In this document: positions 1 to 9,800 of the stretch, piece after piece
How positions within the stretch are numbered: the first letter of the stretch is position 1
Layout of the letters: every line of letters starts with the position of its first letter
Assembly: GCF_017377855.1 (NCBI RefSeq)
Contig: NZ_JAFREP010000008.1
Coordinates: 1-64,000, forward strand
DNA length: 64,000 bases
Reading direction: 5' to 3'
Source: Acanthopleuribacter pedis
GTDB lineage: Bacteria; Acidobacteriota; Holophagae; Acanthopleuribacterales; Acanthopleuribacteraceae
The notes under the pieces: generated by a model
What the model was told of the DNA's origin: nothing
What the model saw: only the letters and a program-made list of their open reading frames with translations
Databases searched by the model: none
Position numbers and translations under genes: made by a program

Positions 1-372
1 GAAATCGATGCCTGGCGCAAACGGCAGCGTTGCCTCCCCAAATCCCCGATGGGAAAAGCTTTGGGGTACATGAACGACAATTGGGCGGGCTTAACCGCCT
101 TTCTGGATGACCCCGATCTGCCGCTGGACAACAATCCAGCGGAGCGAGCGCTGCGCCAACTGGTGTTGGGCAGAAAAAACTTCATGTTCAATCGTTCGGT
201 AGAGGGGGCGAGGGTGACGGCGATCTTGTATTCGATCTGCGTATCCTGCACTTTATGCGGTGTCGACCCGAAGAAGTATCTGTCGGAAACGATTATGCGA
301 ATCCGCAACGGCCGCGGCTTTCAGCTTCCCTATGCATTTGCCAATGAGCACGAGACCTTCAACCTAATCTAG
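1..372 (+). CDS. IS66-family transposase, C-terminal fragment
   Basis: The reading frame is open from base 1, so the gene begins before the window; the stop is TAG at 370-372. The segment LDNNPAERALRQLVLGRKN followed by a motif around NRSVEGARV and a GVDPKKYL stretch is the conserved C-terminal end of IS66-type DDE transposases, including the NxxE region that carries the last catalytic acid. The role is transposition of the insertion sequence. The stop lies only 20 bp from the stop of the convergent methyltransferase gene, so any terminal inverted repeat of the IS would have to sit very near or inside that gene's end. I could not recognise one. Whether the copy is complete cannot be judged from here. 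Confidence 0.9.
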   Translation, partial: EIDAWRKRQRCLPKSPMGKALGYMNDNWAGLTAFLDDPDLPLDNNPAERALRQLVLGRKNFMFNRSVEGARVTAILYSICVSCTLCGVDPKKYLSETIMRIRNGRGFQLPYAFANEHETFNLI

Positions 373-392
373 CGTTGGCTCGTGGTTCTAGC

Positions 393-2414
393 TTAACCGA
401 AGCGAGGGCGCGTTTTTGCCTGCTCGTTGGTAGGCTTACCTGATAATCGGGAAAATTCGACTTGGCGGTCTTGCTCAGTCGGGAAGACAAGGTCGTTTTC
501 CTTGTACAGGTTCATAATTTCCGACGCGCCCATTCGTCTCGTTTGTTCGGTGTATTTCATTTCAAGATCCTTGTAACGTTCTTCCCAATTGACACTTGTC
601 TCTGGTTTCTGAATTTCCATAGCTTGAACCTCCAAGTTCTTCGCCTTTTGGTTGGTCTCGATTGAACTGACTTGGGTGATTTTTGCGTCCTGGTCGGCAC
701 CTTCGCGACTCAGTAACCCAACACCGGTAAATTCCACGCCGTGAAGGACCTCGTAAACCGGTTTGCCCTGATATTCTTTACCTTTGAACCGGGCCAGGTG
801 TAAGCAATACGCTTCCTTTTGTCGAAATCGTTTGTGACAGATTGAGCACTCACCTTCGCGGTAAGAACACTCCATTGACACCTGTTTGACGATGCCGACT
901 TTCATCAGCTTGCGAACGCGGCGGGCAAGTGGAAATTCGTCGGTAAACAGTTCGCCGATGATTTCCACGCGTGGCCCGTCAGCGGCGGCGATGAATTCAG
1001 CATCGACGATGCCGCCGACAATGTCTTCAATCGCTTGCCCATGTTCGAGGTTCACTTTTTGGTTGATCGCGGTTCGGGCCGCCCTTGTCAGTTCCTCATA
1101 GGTGAAATGGTCGCCGTTGCGATTCGTTCCGGCATGGCACAGAACCGAACGGAATTGGGGCAAGGGCGCGCCGTTGTGGGTGAGTTTCGCTGTTGACTGT
1201 GGTTCGATGAGTTCAACGTTTCCGTCAATCTCAAACCGCGCGCGGCCAAGTGGTTCGCCGCTATCGGCGCGCGCCGTTGTTTCTTCCGCTGCTTGCGGGT
1301 CCTGGTCCAGGGTTGCCACGAATAGATGCTCCTTTGCGTTATTGGCGTCGGTCTTGTGTTTGTTGAATTTGCTATACACGTGCTTTTGGGTCCGAATCTT
1401 CAGAGCGCGGCCCGACTGTTCGAGGATGCTTTGAATCTGTCGCTTGGTGGGAATCGCCTTGTTCCGGTAGCTGAGCAACCAGGAGGGGATGTGACCGGCC
1501 GCGCCCAAGAACGCCTTAAAAAAGGCCGGTGCGGTCTGTTCGGTCAGCGTCTTGTGGTCGGTCTTGAACCGTTTCAACTTGCCGTCGTCCAGTTCCAAAC
1601 CGGCCCAATTCGTCATGAGCCCTTCGACGAAGTGATAATGCGTCTCGTAGTTCCAGCGGCCGAACTGCGTCAGGTAAGGCGGATCGAAATAGGCAACGTC
1701 GGCCTGAACCTTGGGCAAGGCCGCGAGCACATCACCATGAATCACCTTGTTTTCAAGGCCGTTATCGAACACAAGCCCGTTGACCTTGCCGACGAACTTG
1801 CGGAATGCCTTGTCGAACTGTTCGCCGTTGGTGACCAAGCCGCGCGTGTCGGCGGCGGTGCTGGCAAAGGTCCCGTGATCGGTTGCCAGCAAGCACGCGC
1901 GCAACAAGGCAAACAAGGCGGTGTCTTTCTTGTAGCCGCGCAACGGGCTGATGTTGGCCCGAATCGTATCAATCCGTTCATGTACGCCGCTATGAAAGTA
2001 CAGGCCGGAATAGTTGTCGCGCACGAACGAACCCGCCTTGGGGTTGGTCGCAAGCAACGCGTCAACGTCATCATCACTGAGCGTTTCCCGTTGGTTTTCG
2101 ACAATGGCCCGCGCCATGTGGTAGCCGATCCGCAACCGGTCGTTGGTGATCACCTTCAAGCCTTTCGACTTGAACATGTACGCCACAGCCGCCGATCCGC
2201 TGAACGCGTCGAAAACCACTTTTGTTCCGGTTGGTGTTTGAGACCAAAGCCAGTCAATCAGCCGTTGCTTGCTGCCGATGTAATTGGTTCGGTACTTCGG
2301 CGGTTCGGGTGCTGGTTCCTCGGCCGCAATTTGCATGAGTTGTGCGTTACCCAAGGCGGCTTCGGTTTCGAGTAGAAACGCAACCTTGTTGGGTGCAAAC
2401 ACGTGGTTAGTCAA
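393..2414 (-). CDS. D12-class DNA adenine methyltransferase fused to a phage prohead-protease-like domain
   Basis: The start is TTG at 2414-2412, with GGAGG at 2427-2423 eight bases upstream; longer in-frame starts lack such a site. The product is 673 aa. Residues about 40-400 look like a Dam/D12 N6-adenine methyltransferase: an SAM-binding FDAFSGSAAVAY stretch near residue 68 and the catalytic DPPY at 244-247. Residues about 430-610 resemble HK97-type capsid maturation proteases: a TNRNGDHF segment, His458 in NLEHG and Ser513 in VSMEC, which would fit the His and Ser of that family. A Cys523-x2-Cys526 ... Cys537-x-His539 knuckle follows, as found in some phage proteases. The tail is charged and probably coiled coil, perhaps scaffold-like. 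The methyltransferase call is firm; the protease call is an inference from motifs. It is the left-most intact gene of the accessory element and transcribes away from the integrase. Confidence 0.82.
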   Translation of the reverse strand: MTNHVFAPNKVAFLLETEAALGNAQLMQIAAEEPAPEPPKYRTNYIGSKQRLIDWLWSQTPTGTKVVFDAFSGSAAVAYMFKSKGLKVITNDRLRIGYHMARAIVENQRETLSDDDVDALLATNPKAGSFVRDNYSGLYFHSGVHERIDTIRANISPLRGYKKDTALFALLRACLLATDHGTFASTAADTRGLVTNGEQFDKAFRKFVGKVNGLVFDNGLENKVIHGDVLAALPKVQADVAYFDPPYLTQFGRWNYETHYHFVEGLMTNWAGLELDDGKLKRFKTDHKTLTEQTAPAFFKAFLGAAGHIPSWLLSYRNKAIPTKRQIQSILEQSGRALKIRTQKHVYSKFNKHKTDANNAKEHLFVATLDQDPQAAEETTARADSGEPLGRARFEIDGNVELIEPQSTAKLTHNGAPLPQFRSVLCHAGTNRNGDHFTYEELTRAARTAINQKVNLEHGQAIEDIVGGIVDAEFIAAADGPRVEIIGELFTDEFPLARRVRKLMKVGIVKQVSMECSYREGECSICHKRFRQKEAYCLHLARFKGKEYQGKPVYEVLHGVEFTGVGLLSREGADQDAKITQVSSIETNQKAKNLEVQAMEIQKPETSVNWEERYKDLEMKYTEQTRRMGASEIMNLYKENDLVFPTEQDRQVEFSRLSGKPTNEQAKTRPRFG

Positions 2415-2517
2415 AAAAAGAGCCTCCAAAGTGCTTGTTTCAATGGTTTTGTTGAGGGTTTCCCAGGGAATTAAAATGAAGCGAATCAGGACTTGGCGCG
2501 GGTGCAAAACGGAGCGA

Positions 2518-2549
2518 CAATAGGTTAGCGCCAATCACGTAACCTATTG
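2518..2549. repeat. Inverted repeat in the divergent methyltransferase/integrase promoter region
   Basis: CAATAGGTTA (2518-2527) and TAACCTATTG (2540-2549) are a perfect 10-bp inverted repeat with a 12-bp centre. They lie in the only gap between the divergent methyltransferase and integrase starts. This fits an operator for a dimeric repressor, or a recombinase arm site. The role is inferred. Confidence 0.6.
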
Positions 2550-2598
2550 AATTAGGACATGTTCTGCGCAAATTACACACTTTAAGAAGGTGCAAATC

Positions 2599-3588
2599 AT
2601 GACCGTCTCCCAGCTTTCCGTTCGCAGTCACACCCAAACCCCTTTCACGTCGCGTTCGTCTCTCACCGTCCGCCCAGCGAGCGCGGCGCGGCAGTCTGAG
2701 CGCGACCCAATTCAAGCCTTTTCCGATCAACAGAAAGCCGACCGGAAAGCGGCCAAAACGATTTCCGCTTATGCCCGCGACCTTCGCTTGCTGGAACAAG
2801 CGATTTTCACGGTTGCGCCCACGTCGGGCTTGCTCACGGTGTCCAATCAAGCGCTAATCGCCGCGCTCACCTCGCCAACGATTCAGAACAAGCCCTGCGG
2901 CAAGCCGCGCGCGGCGGGTTCCATTGAACGGCTCAAGGCCGCCTCGCGGTCGTTCTTCAGTTGGGCGGTTGACGAAGGCTTGCGCGCCGACAATCCCGCG
3001 CAACGCGTCAAACTTCGCCGCGTGAGTCGCAAGGTTCCTGAATTCTTGTCGCAACGGGCCAAGACGTTGGTGTTGCGTGAGCTTCGTTCGCGAACTGGGT
3101 TCGCGGCTTTGCGTGATCGGGTCATGATTGAAACCTTCCTTTGTACGGGTTTGCGTCTACAAGAGTTGATCAACCTGAACGTGGCCGACGTCGACTTAGA
3201 CAACAAGCGCCTGTTGATCGTCGGCAAGGGCGAGGTACCACAAGCCAAGTTCCTGAAAACCGACTTGCGCACGTTGTTTCGCCGTTACCTTCGTGAGCGC
3301 GCCAAGAAAGCACCGGCCGACGTCGACGCCCTGTTCTTTTCCAACCGACTCACCCGAATCTCGGCGGCCCAGGTCGACAACCGCGTTCGGTACTGGGTCG
3401 CCAAGGCCGGGATTGAGCAGCACGTTACGCCGCATACGTTGCGGCATACCTTCGCAACGCACCTGTACGAAAAGACCGGTGATTTGCTGGTTGTCAAAGA
3501 AGCGCTTGGCCATGCGGACATTTCCACCACGTTGATTTACACGCACTTGAGCAATCAAGCGCTTGCCGACGCGATAGAACAGCTTTGA
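2599..3588 (+). CDS. Tyrosine recombinase / integrase (XerC/D-like)
   Basis: The ATG at 2599 is preceded by AGAAGG (2585-2590) at eight bases; a GTG at 2590 overlaps that site and is less likely. The product is 329 aa. It has an N-terminal SAM-like core-binding domain (about 25-135) and a C-terminal catalytic domain with the full set of active-site residues: Arg186 in TGLRLQEL, Lys210 in VGKGE, His279 and Arg282 in TPHTLRHTF, His305 in LGHAD and the nucleophile Tyr314 in LIYTHL. It probably catalyses site-specific integration or excision of the element. It is the only rightward gene in the element core and is followed by a strong terminator. A role as a resolvase instead of an integrase is possible. 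Confidence 0.93.
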   Translation: MTVSQLSVRSHTQTPFTSRSSLTVRPASAARQSERDPIQAFSDQQKADRKAAKTISAYARDLRLLEQAIFTVAPTSGLLTVSNQALIAALTSPTIQNKPCGKPRAAGSIERLKAASRSFFSWAVDEGLRADNPAQRVKLRRVSRKVPEFLSQRAKTLVLRELRSRTGFAALRDRVMIETFLCTGLRLQELINLNVADVDLDNKRLLIVGKGEVPQAKFLKTDLRTLFRRYLRERAKKAPADVDALFFSNRLTRISAAQVDNRVRYWVAKAGIEQHVTPHTLRHTFATHLYEKTGDLLVVKEALGHADISTTLIYTHLSNQALADAIEQL

Positions 3589-3614
3589 CCGCACGCGCCG
3601 AAACACGGCGAAAG

Positions 3615-3658
3615 AAGACCGGCAGCTTGGCGAAACCCGCTAGGTTGCCGGTCTTTTT
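3615..3658 (+). terminator. Rho-independent terminator of the integrase gene
   Basis: AAGACCGGCA (3615-3624) pairs with TGCCGGTCTT (3646-3655) and is followed by a T run. It begins 27 bases after the integrase stop codon. Confidence 0.85.
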
Positions 3659-3809
3659 CGTTTGGGGTTGGCGCGGTCGGCATGCGTACTGATAACTGGG
3701 AATAATATGTCTTATCCCCAGTTTTAGCCCTGCTGACCGCGCCCAAGCCCTTGATATCACTCAGTCATGAAACCAGCGGCCAAGGTCTTATCCCCAATTT
3801 TTTTCGTGT

Positions 3810-4364
3810 TTATACGGCGGCTTGCTGTTCCTGTTGGTTCATTTTCTTCAACACCGTGGTTGCCCATGTTTGAGTGGGCCGGGTTTCTGCGTCCGCGTCT
3901 GCGGCCTGGACCTTTGGCAACGCGTCAAGGTGGGAACACAACATGCGGTTGATGCGTTCGGCGTCGGCATAGTGGCCGCGTTCCAAAGCACCGATGAGCT
4001 TGACGGTGTTCGCGCCGATCAACAGCGAGCGCAGGCAGTCACTTGAGCGGTTGAGGCTGAAATCTTGCTCAAGCGCGGCAATGATAGACGTGAGCAAGGG
4101 TGCGTCATCGGGAGTCAACAGTCGGTCAAACAGCGTTTTAGACTGTTTCTTGGCGGCGGAATGACCCGCGCTGGCCTGGGGTTGGCTTTTCGATTCGCAA
4201 GCCTTTTGAAGGGATTCTGCGTTGTTTCCGGTGGGCCGCTGGTAGGTTTGAAAGGTTTCGGCCATGGATTTAATGAATGACTTGGGGGTATTGTCGAACA
4301 GATCTTTAAGGGTCGCGGTCGCCGAACCGCAAGTGTTGAAAAGGGTGTCGTTTGCATTAGCCAT
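3810..4364 (-). CDS. Uncharacterised element protein, 184 aa
   Basis: ATG at 4364 has AGGAG seven to eight bases upstream, which favours it over the longer in-frame start. I recognise no family. The protein is hydrophilic with no signal peptide or membrane segment; residues about 85-165 look helical (a LLTSIIAALEQ segment, then a DCLRSLLIGANTVKL stretch), and the C-terminus is Gln-rich. It is the last of a leftward series (primase, two paralogues, this gene) but is separated from its neighbour by about 210 bp. The good ribosome binding site and open frame support a real gene; function is unknown. Confidence 0.65.
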   Translation of the reverse strand: MANANDTLFNTCGSATATLKDLFDNTPKSFIKSMAETFQTYQRPTGNNAESLQKACESKSQPQASAGHSAAKKQSKTLFDRLLTPDDAPLLTSIIAALEQDFSLNRSSDCLRSLLIGANTVKLIGALERGHYADAERINRMLCSHLDALPKVQAADADAETRPTQTWATTVLKKMNQQEQQAAV

Positions 4365-4575
4365 GTAGGGCACTCCTAAACGTCGTGGGTGATTTGCGTG
4401 GGGTCGCATTGAATTGTCAGAATTGTTTTGCCAAAAATTGAATTGCCGATAGGGAGACAAAAATCGCGCTCCTTCGATCTATACAGATGTATAGATTTGT
4501 TGTCTGCTTGATAGATCGAATCAGGCGAGCGCGCCCGTGAACCGAACGCGCCGCCCAATTCAGTGGAACCCGTTG

Positions 4576-5319
4576 TTAGCCCAAAGCGCTATTGGGTAAG
4601 ATCTGGTGAAACACCTCTTCAAGGTCCGCAAATAGGCGTTTCCACATTTGATCCAAATGGTTGAGGTAGTTGCCTAGGATGCAAACGTCCTCTTTGGTCA
4701 ATGCTTGCGCGAAGGGGTCCGGTTCATCGAAAAGGCAGTTCGCACGGATAACCACGTCCAAGGCCTCGTCAATGGCCAGGAATGAACGCTTGAAGTCCTC
4801 ATAAACGGGGATCATGTCTTTTACCAAGATAATCCGACGAGAACGCCAGATTCGCTGGGCCAATTGTTCGCTCATAACCTGTTCCGCACTAAAGGCCAGC
4901 GCCACCATCGCGTTATAGGTCGTAATGCCCATTTGGTTGTTGCGCGCCAATGCTTCGTGGAACTCATTAAAGCGTTGGCTGTTTCCCTTAAGTTGCCAAA
5001 ACAGGGCTTCCAATTCGTGCGGCGCCATGTCTGGTTCGACGCGGAACAGCTTGGGCGGCACGTACGAATGCTTAGATTGGCCGTAGCCTTGGATGACGTT
5101 GACAAGCTGCTCTTGGAACAAAGCCAACGATTCAAAGGCCGAACTGTGAGAAAACCCGCGCGCCGCGTCAGGGTCAGCGTGTGACGCCTCGCGGTTTGCG
5201 ACTCTGTTCAGTAGCTTTTGGTGATGGTCCATTTGAAATATAGCCTCGTCAATAGAGGCCAGAACGCTTGTTAAACCCTTGAGTTCGGGCTTGGGAGGGA
5301 GTAGGGACAGGCTGGTCAA
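4576..5319 (-). CDS. Uncharacterised element protein, paralogue A (247 aa)
   Basis: The start is TTG at 5319-5317, following AGAGG and a T-run. I recognise no known family. It is clearly homologous to the next gene upstream (5393-6187): both begin with an E(L/F)KGL(T/S) segment then VLASI, contain a TTYN motif in the middle, then an AxDEA segment, and a C-terminal LTKEDV/VTEEDV segment with a Tyr/Leu-rich helix. It is predicted mainly helical, soluble and cytoplasmic. The two genes are co-oriented, 73 bp apart, and presumably arose by tandem duplication followed by large divergence. A structural, regulatory or immunity role in the mobile element is possible, but nothing in the sequence decides. 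Confidence 0.7.
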   Translation of the reverse strand: MTSLSLLPPKPELKGLTSVLASIDEAIFQMDHHQKLLNRVANREASHADPDAARGFSHSSAFESLALFQEQLVNVIQGYGQSKHSYVPPKLFRVEPDMAPHELEALFWQLKGNSQRFNEFHEALARNNQMGITTYNAMVALAFSAEQVMSEQLAQRIWRSRRIILVKDMIPVYEDFKRSFLAIDEALDVVIRANCLFDEPDPFAQALTKEDVCILGNYLNHLDQMWKRLFADLEEVFHQILPNSALG

Positions 5320-5392
5320 AAAAACCTCTCAGCTTTGAAGAATAGGTCGTGTTAACAACGGTTCGTGTGGAAGATTCGGACACTGGTGCCGG

Positions 5393-6187
5393 TTAGGATC
5401 CCGGCTTGAGGTCGCTCATCAACTCGAACCATTCGCGTTGCAGGTAGCGCACAAAATCAACCAAGATTTGCACATCCTCTTCGGTGACCGGTTCCGCGCA
5501 TGGGTTGGTTTCTTGCTCGGAACCATTCGCATTGAAAAGGGTTTTGGTGGCTTCATCGACAGCCAAAAACAACTGTTTCGCATCTTCATAAAACAGTGTT
5601 CCGGCATAGACTTGACCGCTCTTTACCGGTTGAAAGGGATAGGGTTTTGTTTCCTTGATTAGCTCCAATTCAGTGCAGCGAACCAAATCAACCAAGCGGT
5701 TATAAGTCGTCATGCTCAGCAATCCATGTGTTGGCTTAAAGGCCTGGAAGCGCGGCCAATTTTGGGCGTGCTGAGCCATTTCCGAAAAGCTCCGCATCAA
5801 CTCTTCAAGCGGGGTGTCAGGTTCAACTGTTGGCAGGCTGGGTGCTTGGTAGCCGGTTGCCGGGACATCGGCTGGCTGAACCATTTTGGCGAGCTTGGCA
5901 AGGCGTTGGTGGGTGCGCTCCAAGTTGCTCATTCCCGAGTTAACGAAATATCGCGCGATGTCGTCGGCGTAGAATTCCTCTTGGTGTTCGTTCGCCCTTT
6001 TAAGAAGGTTCCGATTCACGCTGAGGTCTTCAAGTGCCGTGAGGATCGAAGCAAGAACGCCGCTCAAGCCTTTGAATTCAGGGGTCAAGACATAAGAAGT
6101 GGTAGGGGTCAAATTATCCTCGCTTTGCTGGAAGTTGGGGGGATTCGTTGTCGGTTTTGATGTGATAACCGGGATGGGGTGTGTCAA
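5393..6187 (-). CDS. Uncharacterised element protein, paralogue B (264 aa)
   Basis: The start is TTG at 6187-6185 with AAAAGGAG eight bases upstream. An N-terminal Thr/Pro/Asn-rich leader of about 30 residues precedes the EFKGLSGVLASI block shared with paralogue A. Further shared blocks are the MTTYN motif, the FLAVDEAT segment and EEDVQILV near the C-terminus. There is no membrane segment or signal peptide. It is the first gene of the paralogue pair, and the direct repeats at 6272-6327 lie about 95-140 bp upstream of its start, where they could act as operators. Function is unknown. Confidence 0.7.
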   Translation of the reverse strand: MTHPIPVITSKPTTNPPNFQQSEDNLTPTTSYVLTPEFKGLSGVLASILTALEDLSVNRNLLKRANEHQEEFYADDIARYFVNSGMSNLERTHQRLAKLAKMVQPADVPATGYQAPSLPTVEPDTPLEELMRSFSEMAQHAQNWPRFQAFKPTHGLLSMTTYNRLVDLVRCTELELIKETKPYPFQPVKSGQVYAGTLFYEDAKQLFLAVDEATKTLFNANGSEQETNPCAEPVTEEDVQILVDFVRYLQREWFELMSDLKPGS

Positions 6188-6271
6188 ATGTTGGCTCCTT
6201 TTAACCTCGTGCCTTGAGCACGGGGAGGTAATGCCAGTCGCGGGAAGCGTCGAACAAGCATTCTTGTGATG

Positions 6272-6327
6272 GTTAAAGTGGTAGTTAAGGTTGTAGTTAA
6301 GGTTAGAGTTAAGGTAAAGTTAAGGTG
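6272..6327. repeat. Iteron-like direct repeats AGTTAAGG
   Basis: AGTTAAGG occurs at 6283, 6295, 6307 and 6318, spaced 12, 12 and 11 bp, roughly one helical turn. A degenerate copy (GTTAAAG) lies just before them. They are upstream of the leftward paralogue gene and downstream of the primase-helicase gene. Either a replication-origin iteron set or an operator array would fit. Confidence 0.7.
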
Positions 6328-6896
6328 TTCCGGGCCTCCTACGTCACTCGGCGAAGAAAAAGGTTTTTTCATTCGCGGTTCGGATGAGAGCGCAGCTTCT
6401 TAGGAAGAATATGGCTCACGGGTTTGGTTCTAGTTGATGCGGCCATACCTGTTTGACAAAGCAATACAGAAATGGAAACGAAGACGTGTCGTTTTTGCCT
6501 GCTGGCGGTCGGTAAATCATCAGCAAGAACGGCGTTTAAACGCAAAAGTGGTGCAGGGGTTAGCGGTGTATGACTGTCGTCGGCACAACCTAACCCACGC
6601 TAAAGCTTTGCGCACCAGTGCTTTAATCGGAAAGAGTTAGGTGGTTACCTGCTGTTTCCGAAAAAGGCACCCCCCCTTTAGGGGATAGAAAACGCATTGC
6701 CTCTCACTTCTATGGGAACAGCCCCGCTTTATTCAGGGGTGTTTTTTCTTTTTTTACTTAACCTCCTAACAAAAAGATAAAGAAAACGAGCAGTACCAAG
6801 GCTTTAGGCCAAGTTAGAGAGGGGGTTAGAAGGGGGTTAGCTGTGTTGACTCCTCCACCGTTTTCCCAACCCGTCGACCCAGCACAAAGCTAGGTG
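6328..6896. other. Non-coding stretch of the element, possible origin region
   Basis: I see no convincing gene; a 68-codon frame at 6434-6640 has no good ribosome site or recognisable product. GTTAG words recur (6641, 6820-6842, twice as GGGGGTTAG). A weak C4/G4 hairpin at 6722-6745 is followed by a T-rich run and could be a rightward terminator. With the adjacent AGTTAAGG repeats and the primase-helicase, the stretch may hold a replication origin; this is inference. Confidence 0.4.
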
Positions 6897-9800
6897 CTAT
6901 TTAACTAACGAAAGCTTCGGTTTACTCGTGTCTCCTGCGGTTTTCTCGGCGGTGTCATCATCTAACACAGCAATGGTGTACCTTAGTTTGTTTCCGCCAG
7001 CTTTACGCCGCGTGATTTTGAAACCGGCTTTTTCCACGACGCCTAGTTCATCCGCGAACCGTTGGGCAAACTGGTAGTTGCTGGTGTATGGGAAATTCAA
7101 CCGATACGTCGAGGCCACCAACGCCAGTGTGCGGAACAGATCTTTGGTTAGTACGTCTTTTAGCTCGTTCGGCTGGTTCGGCCTGAGCAGAAACCGTTCT
7201 AAGTGGATCGCTTCCGCGCCTTTCCCCTTTTTGAGGGTGTCGGCTTCGAGGGCCGCACCGAACGACCGGAAGAACGCCGAGAGCGCCAACGCTATCGGGT
7301 GACCTTCCGTTGCAATCTCGGTGGTTTTGGTATCGAAGCCACGCAGTGACTCAACGAATTCAGGGGAAAGCTTGGTCAAGGCCGTTTCCTGATTTTCGGG
7401 TGTGTCGGCGCAATGGGTCATGAGGTACATCAAACTGAGGTAATCGTTGGCGCGATCCTGAAAGAATTCACCAAGCGAAGACCGAAGCAAGCTCATACAC
7501 GTGCGGATCTGGCCGCGCTCGATCATCGCGAGAACGCGCGCGGTTTTGTGCATGATCGCCGAAATCAGATAGTCCCGTTGTTTGCGAATCTCAATGGTCA
7601 TGTCGGTTTCGTTGAACTCTGTTGACATATGCTTTTTTGAGAATTTCACCGTGAACAGCCGCGACAAAATTTCGCCTAGTTGCTCACCAAGCGGTTCGAT
7701 ACCCGTTGTAACGATCAAGCATTTTGCCTGCTCTTGAACGGTGCCCGAGCTTGAATTCACATCACGCTTTTCGCGAATGATTTTGGTGGTTGCCGTCAGC
7801 AAGAACTGAATCATTTGCCGGTCGGCGTCTTCAACCTCGACGTTGTCAAGTGCCGTCAACGGGTTCGCGGCCGCGTCTGAATACCGCGCCGCACCGGTGT
7901 CAATTTTTTGCTGCGGCTCACCATAAAGTAGTGTCGTCAACAGCTTCACACCGTTGCTTTTCCCGCACTTGTAAGGCCCCTCAAACCGTGTCATCGGTCG
8001 GGTTCCTGCAAAGTCCAGCAAAAGAAAGCACTGTAGCCAGGCCGACAAGAAACGGCGGTCACCAGCCGAGCAGGCTAGGTTCTCATCCAAAAGTCGGGCA
8101 AGTATCTCGTCGGCTTGGCGAATGTCGACGTCGGGAACGTAGGTGATGGGGTCGATTTTTTCGGATCGCCGCAGGAAGATGCCGTCTTCGTTCGCGCCGT
8201 TGGGGATGATCTCAACCCCGGACGGTGTGATTTTGGCAATCTCGCCCGCGTCATTATTGAGGTTGAAAAAGACCGCGTACTCTTCAAGGACGGTGTGCAA
8301 CCACGTGAACTCTTTGCACTTAACGCCATGTTCAAGCGCCATGTACTGAATTCGTTCGATGATCTCGCGGCCCCGAATGTCAACCCGCGTGAAACCGGTA
8401 TGCGTGTGGAACGCGGTTTGAAAGGGTTTGTAGACGGCATTATCCTTATGGTTGATTTCGAGCAGTTCGTTTTCAAAGAACAGCGCCGCGCGCGGGCCGG
8501 GCAAGCTCACAAACTCACCGCCGTTTTCCTGGAACCATTCAAAGATAATTTCGGCGATTCGTTCGTTGGACGGTCGCCAGTAGGGCGGCCGCTTTGACTC
8601 GTATAGAAGAATGGCTTCGCGGCAACTGCCGGGCTTGGCCTTTTCCCATTCCTCTTCAAGCGCTTGGCTCACCTCTTGATAGTCCCGCTCCTCTTTGACG
8701 GCCTTTTTTGCTTCTTTCAGTTCCGACCGTAAGGTTTGATAGCTCATCGCCTTTTTGCCGTAATGGTTGCGAATCCGGTCCAAGCACTTTTTGATAAAGA
8801 ACTCGGGTTGTCGTGCCACTTCGGTCAAGACTTCTTTTCGCTCCTGAAACATCAGTTCATCATCAACGGCAAGGCTCAGTTGATCAATCATGAGTTCGAC
8901 GCGATGCCGCGCCGCGCCCAAGACTGAGCGGAATTGCGCGGGTGTGTTTCCCGCCGCAAAGTAGGCGTTTAGGTCGATTTTGGACTGACCGATTAACCGG
9001 TCAACCTCGGCGAGCCGTTCAGGTGTTGGATTGCTAACCCCGGCCTTGAGGTTCTTGGGGTCGGCGCTCGCGCTCACACCATAAGCTGTTGCCAACAGTT
9101 GGCGCGCGGCCTGCTGCGTCTCGCCAAGTGGTAGCGTGATAATCTTTGGTCGAATCCCGGATTCTTCAAGCGTTTTCGCGAGCTTGAGCGCGCCTTTTAG
9201 ACCGACGCCGCTTAGTTCATTGTCCAAGCAGATGTAAACCATGGGTTTGTGCTTTAGCAGTTCGAGAAGGCGCGGAACGTCGCGGTCCCGAAACTGGACG
9301 GTCACCGGCGAAATGGCGGCAAACCCTTGTTGCATGGCTGCAATACAATCGGTTACCCCTTCGGTGATCAGTACTTCTTTGGGCTTGGCGCGCATACAGT
9401 CTTCATTATAGATGGCCCCGTTGTTGATAGACGGATCCACGTAAGCCCGGTTAAACGGATCATGAACCGGAAGCTTTTTGTATTTTGGCTGCTTGCCGGC
9501 GTCCTTGGCCCAGGGCAAAATCCGACCGATCATGAATGTGATTCGGCCCTCTTTCCAGTAGGGAAAGATGACGCGCCCGTTAAGCGTGGTCAAGGTCCCG
9601 TGGGTCTCGTCGAGCCTGAAAAGGCCGGTGCGAACGACGTCCCGCCGCTTGATTCCGTGCGTCTCTTCAAGCTGTTCAATGGTGGTGCGGCCGTACTGGG
9701 CAAGGCCGATCTTTAAGGTTTTGATCGTCTCAAGCGTGAGCCCGTAATTCTGGCGAACCCAAGCAAGCGCCTTTTCGTCGCTCAGTAGGGTTTTGTGGAA

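Noticed and set aside
1326-2375. Long rightward frame of about 349 codons
   Set aside because: Antisense to the methyltransferase-protease gene, which has clear motifs; a mirror frame only.
6434-6640. Rightward 68-codon frame in the possible origin region
   Set aside because: No ribosome site; Arg/Lys-rich random-looking composition; overlaps repeat-rich DNA.
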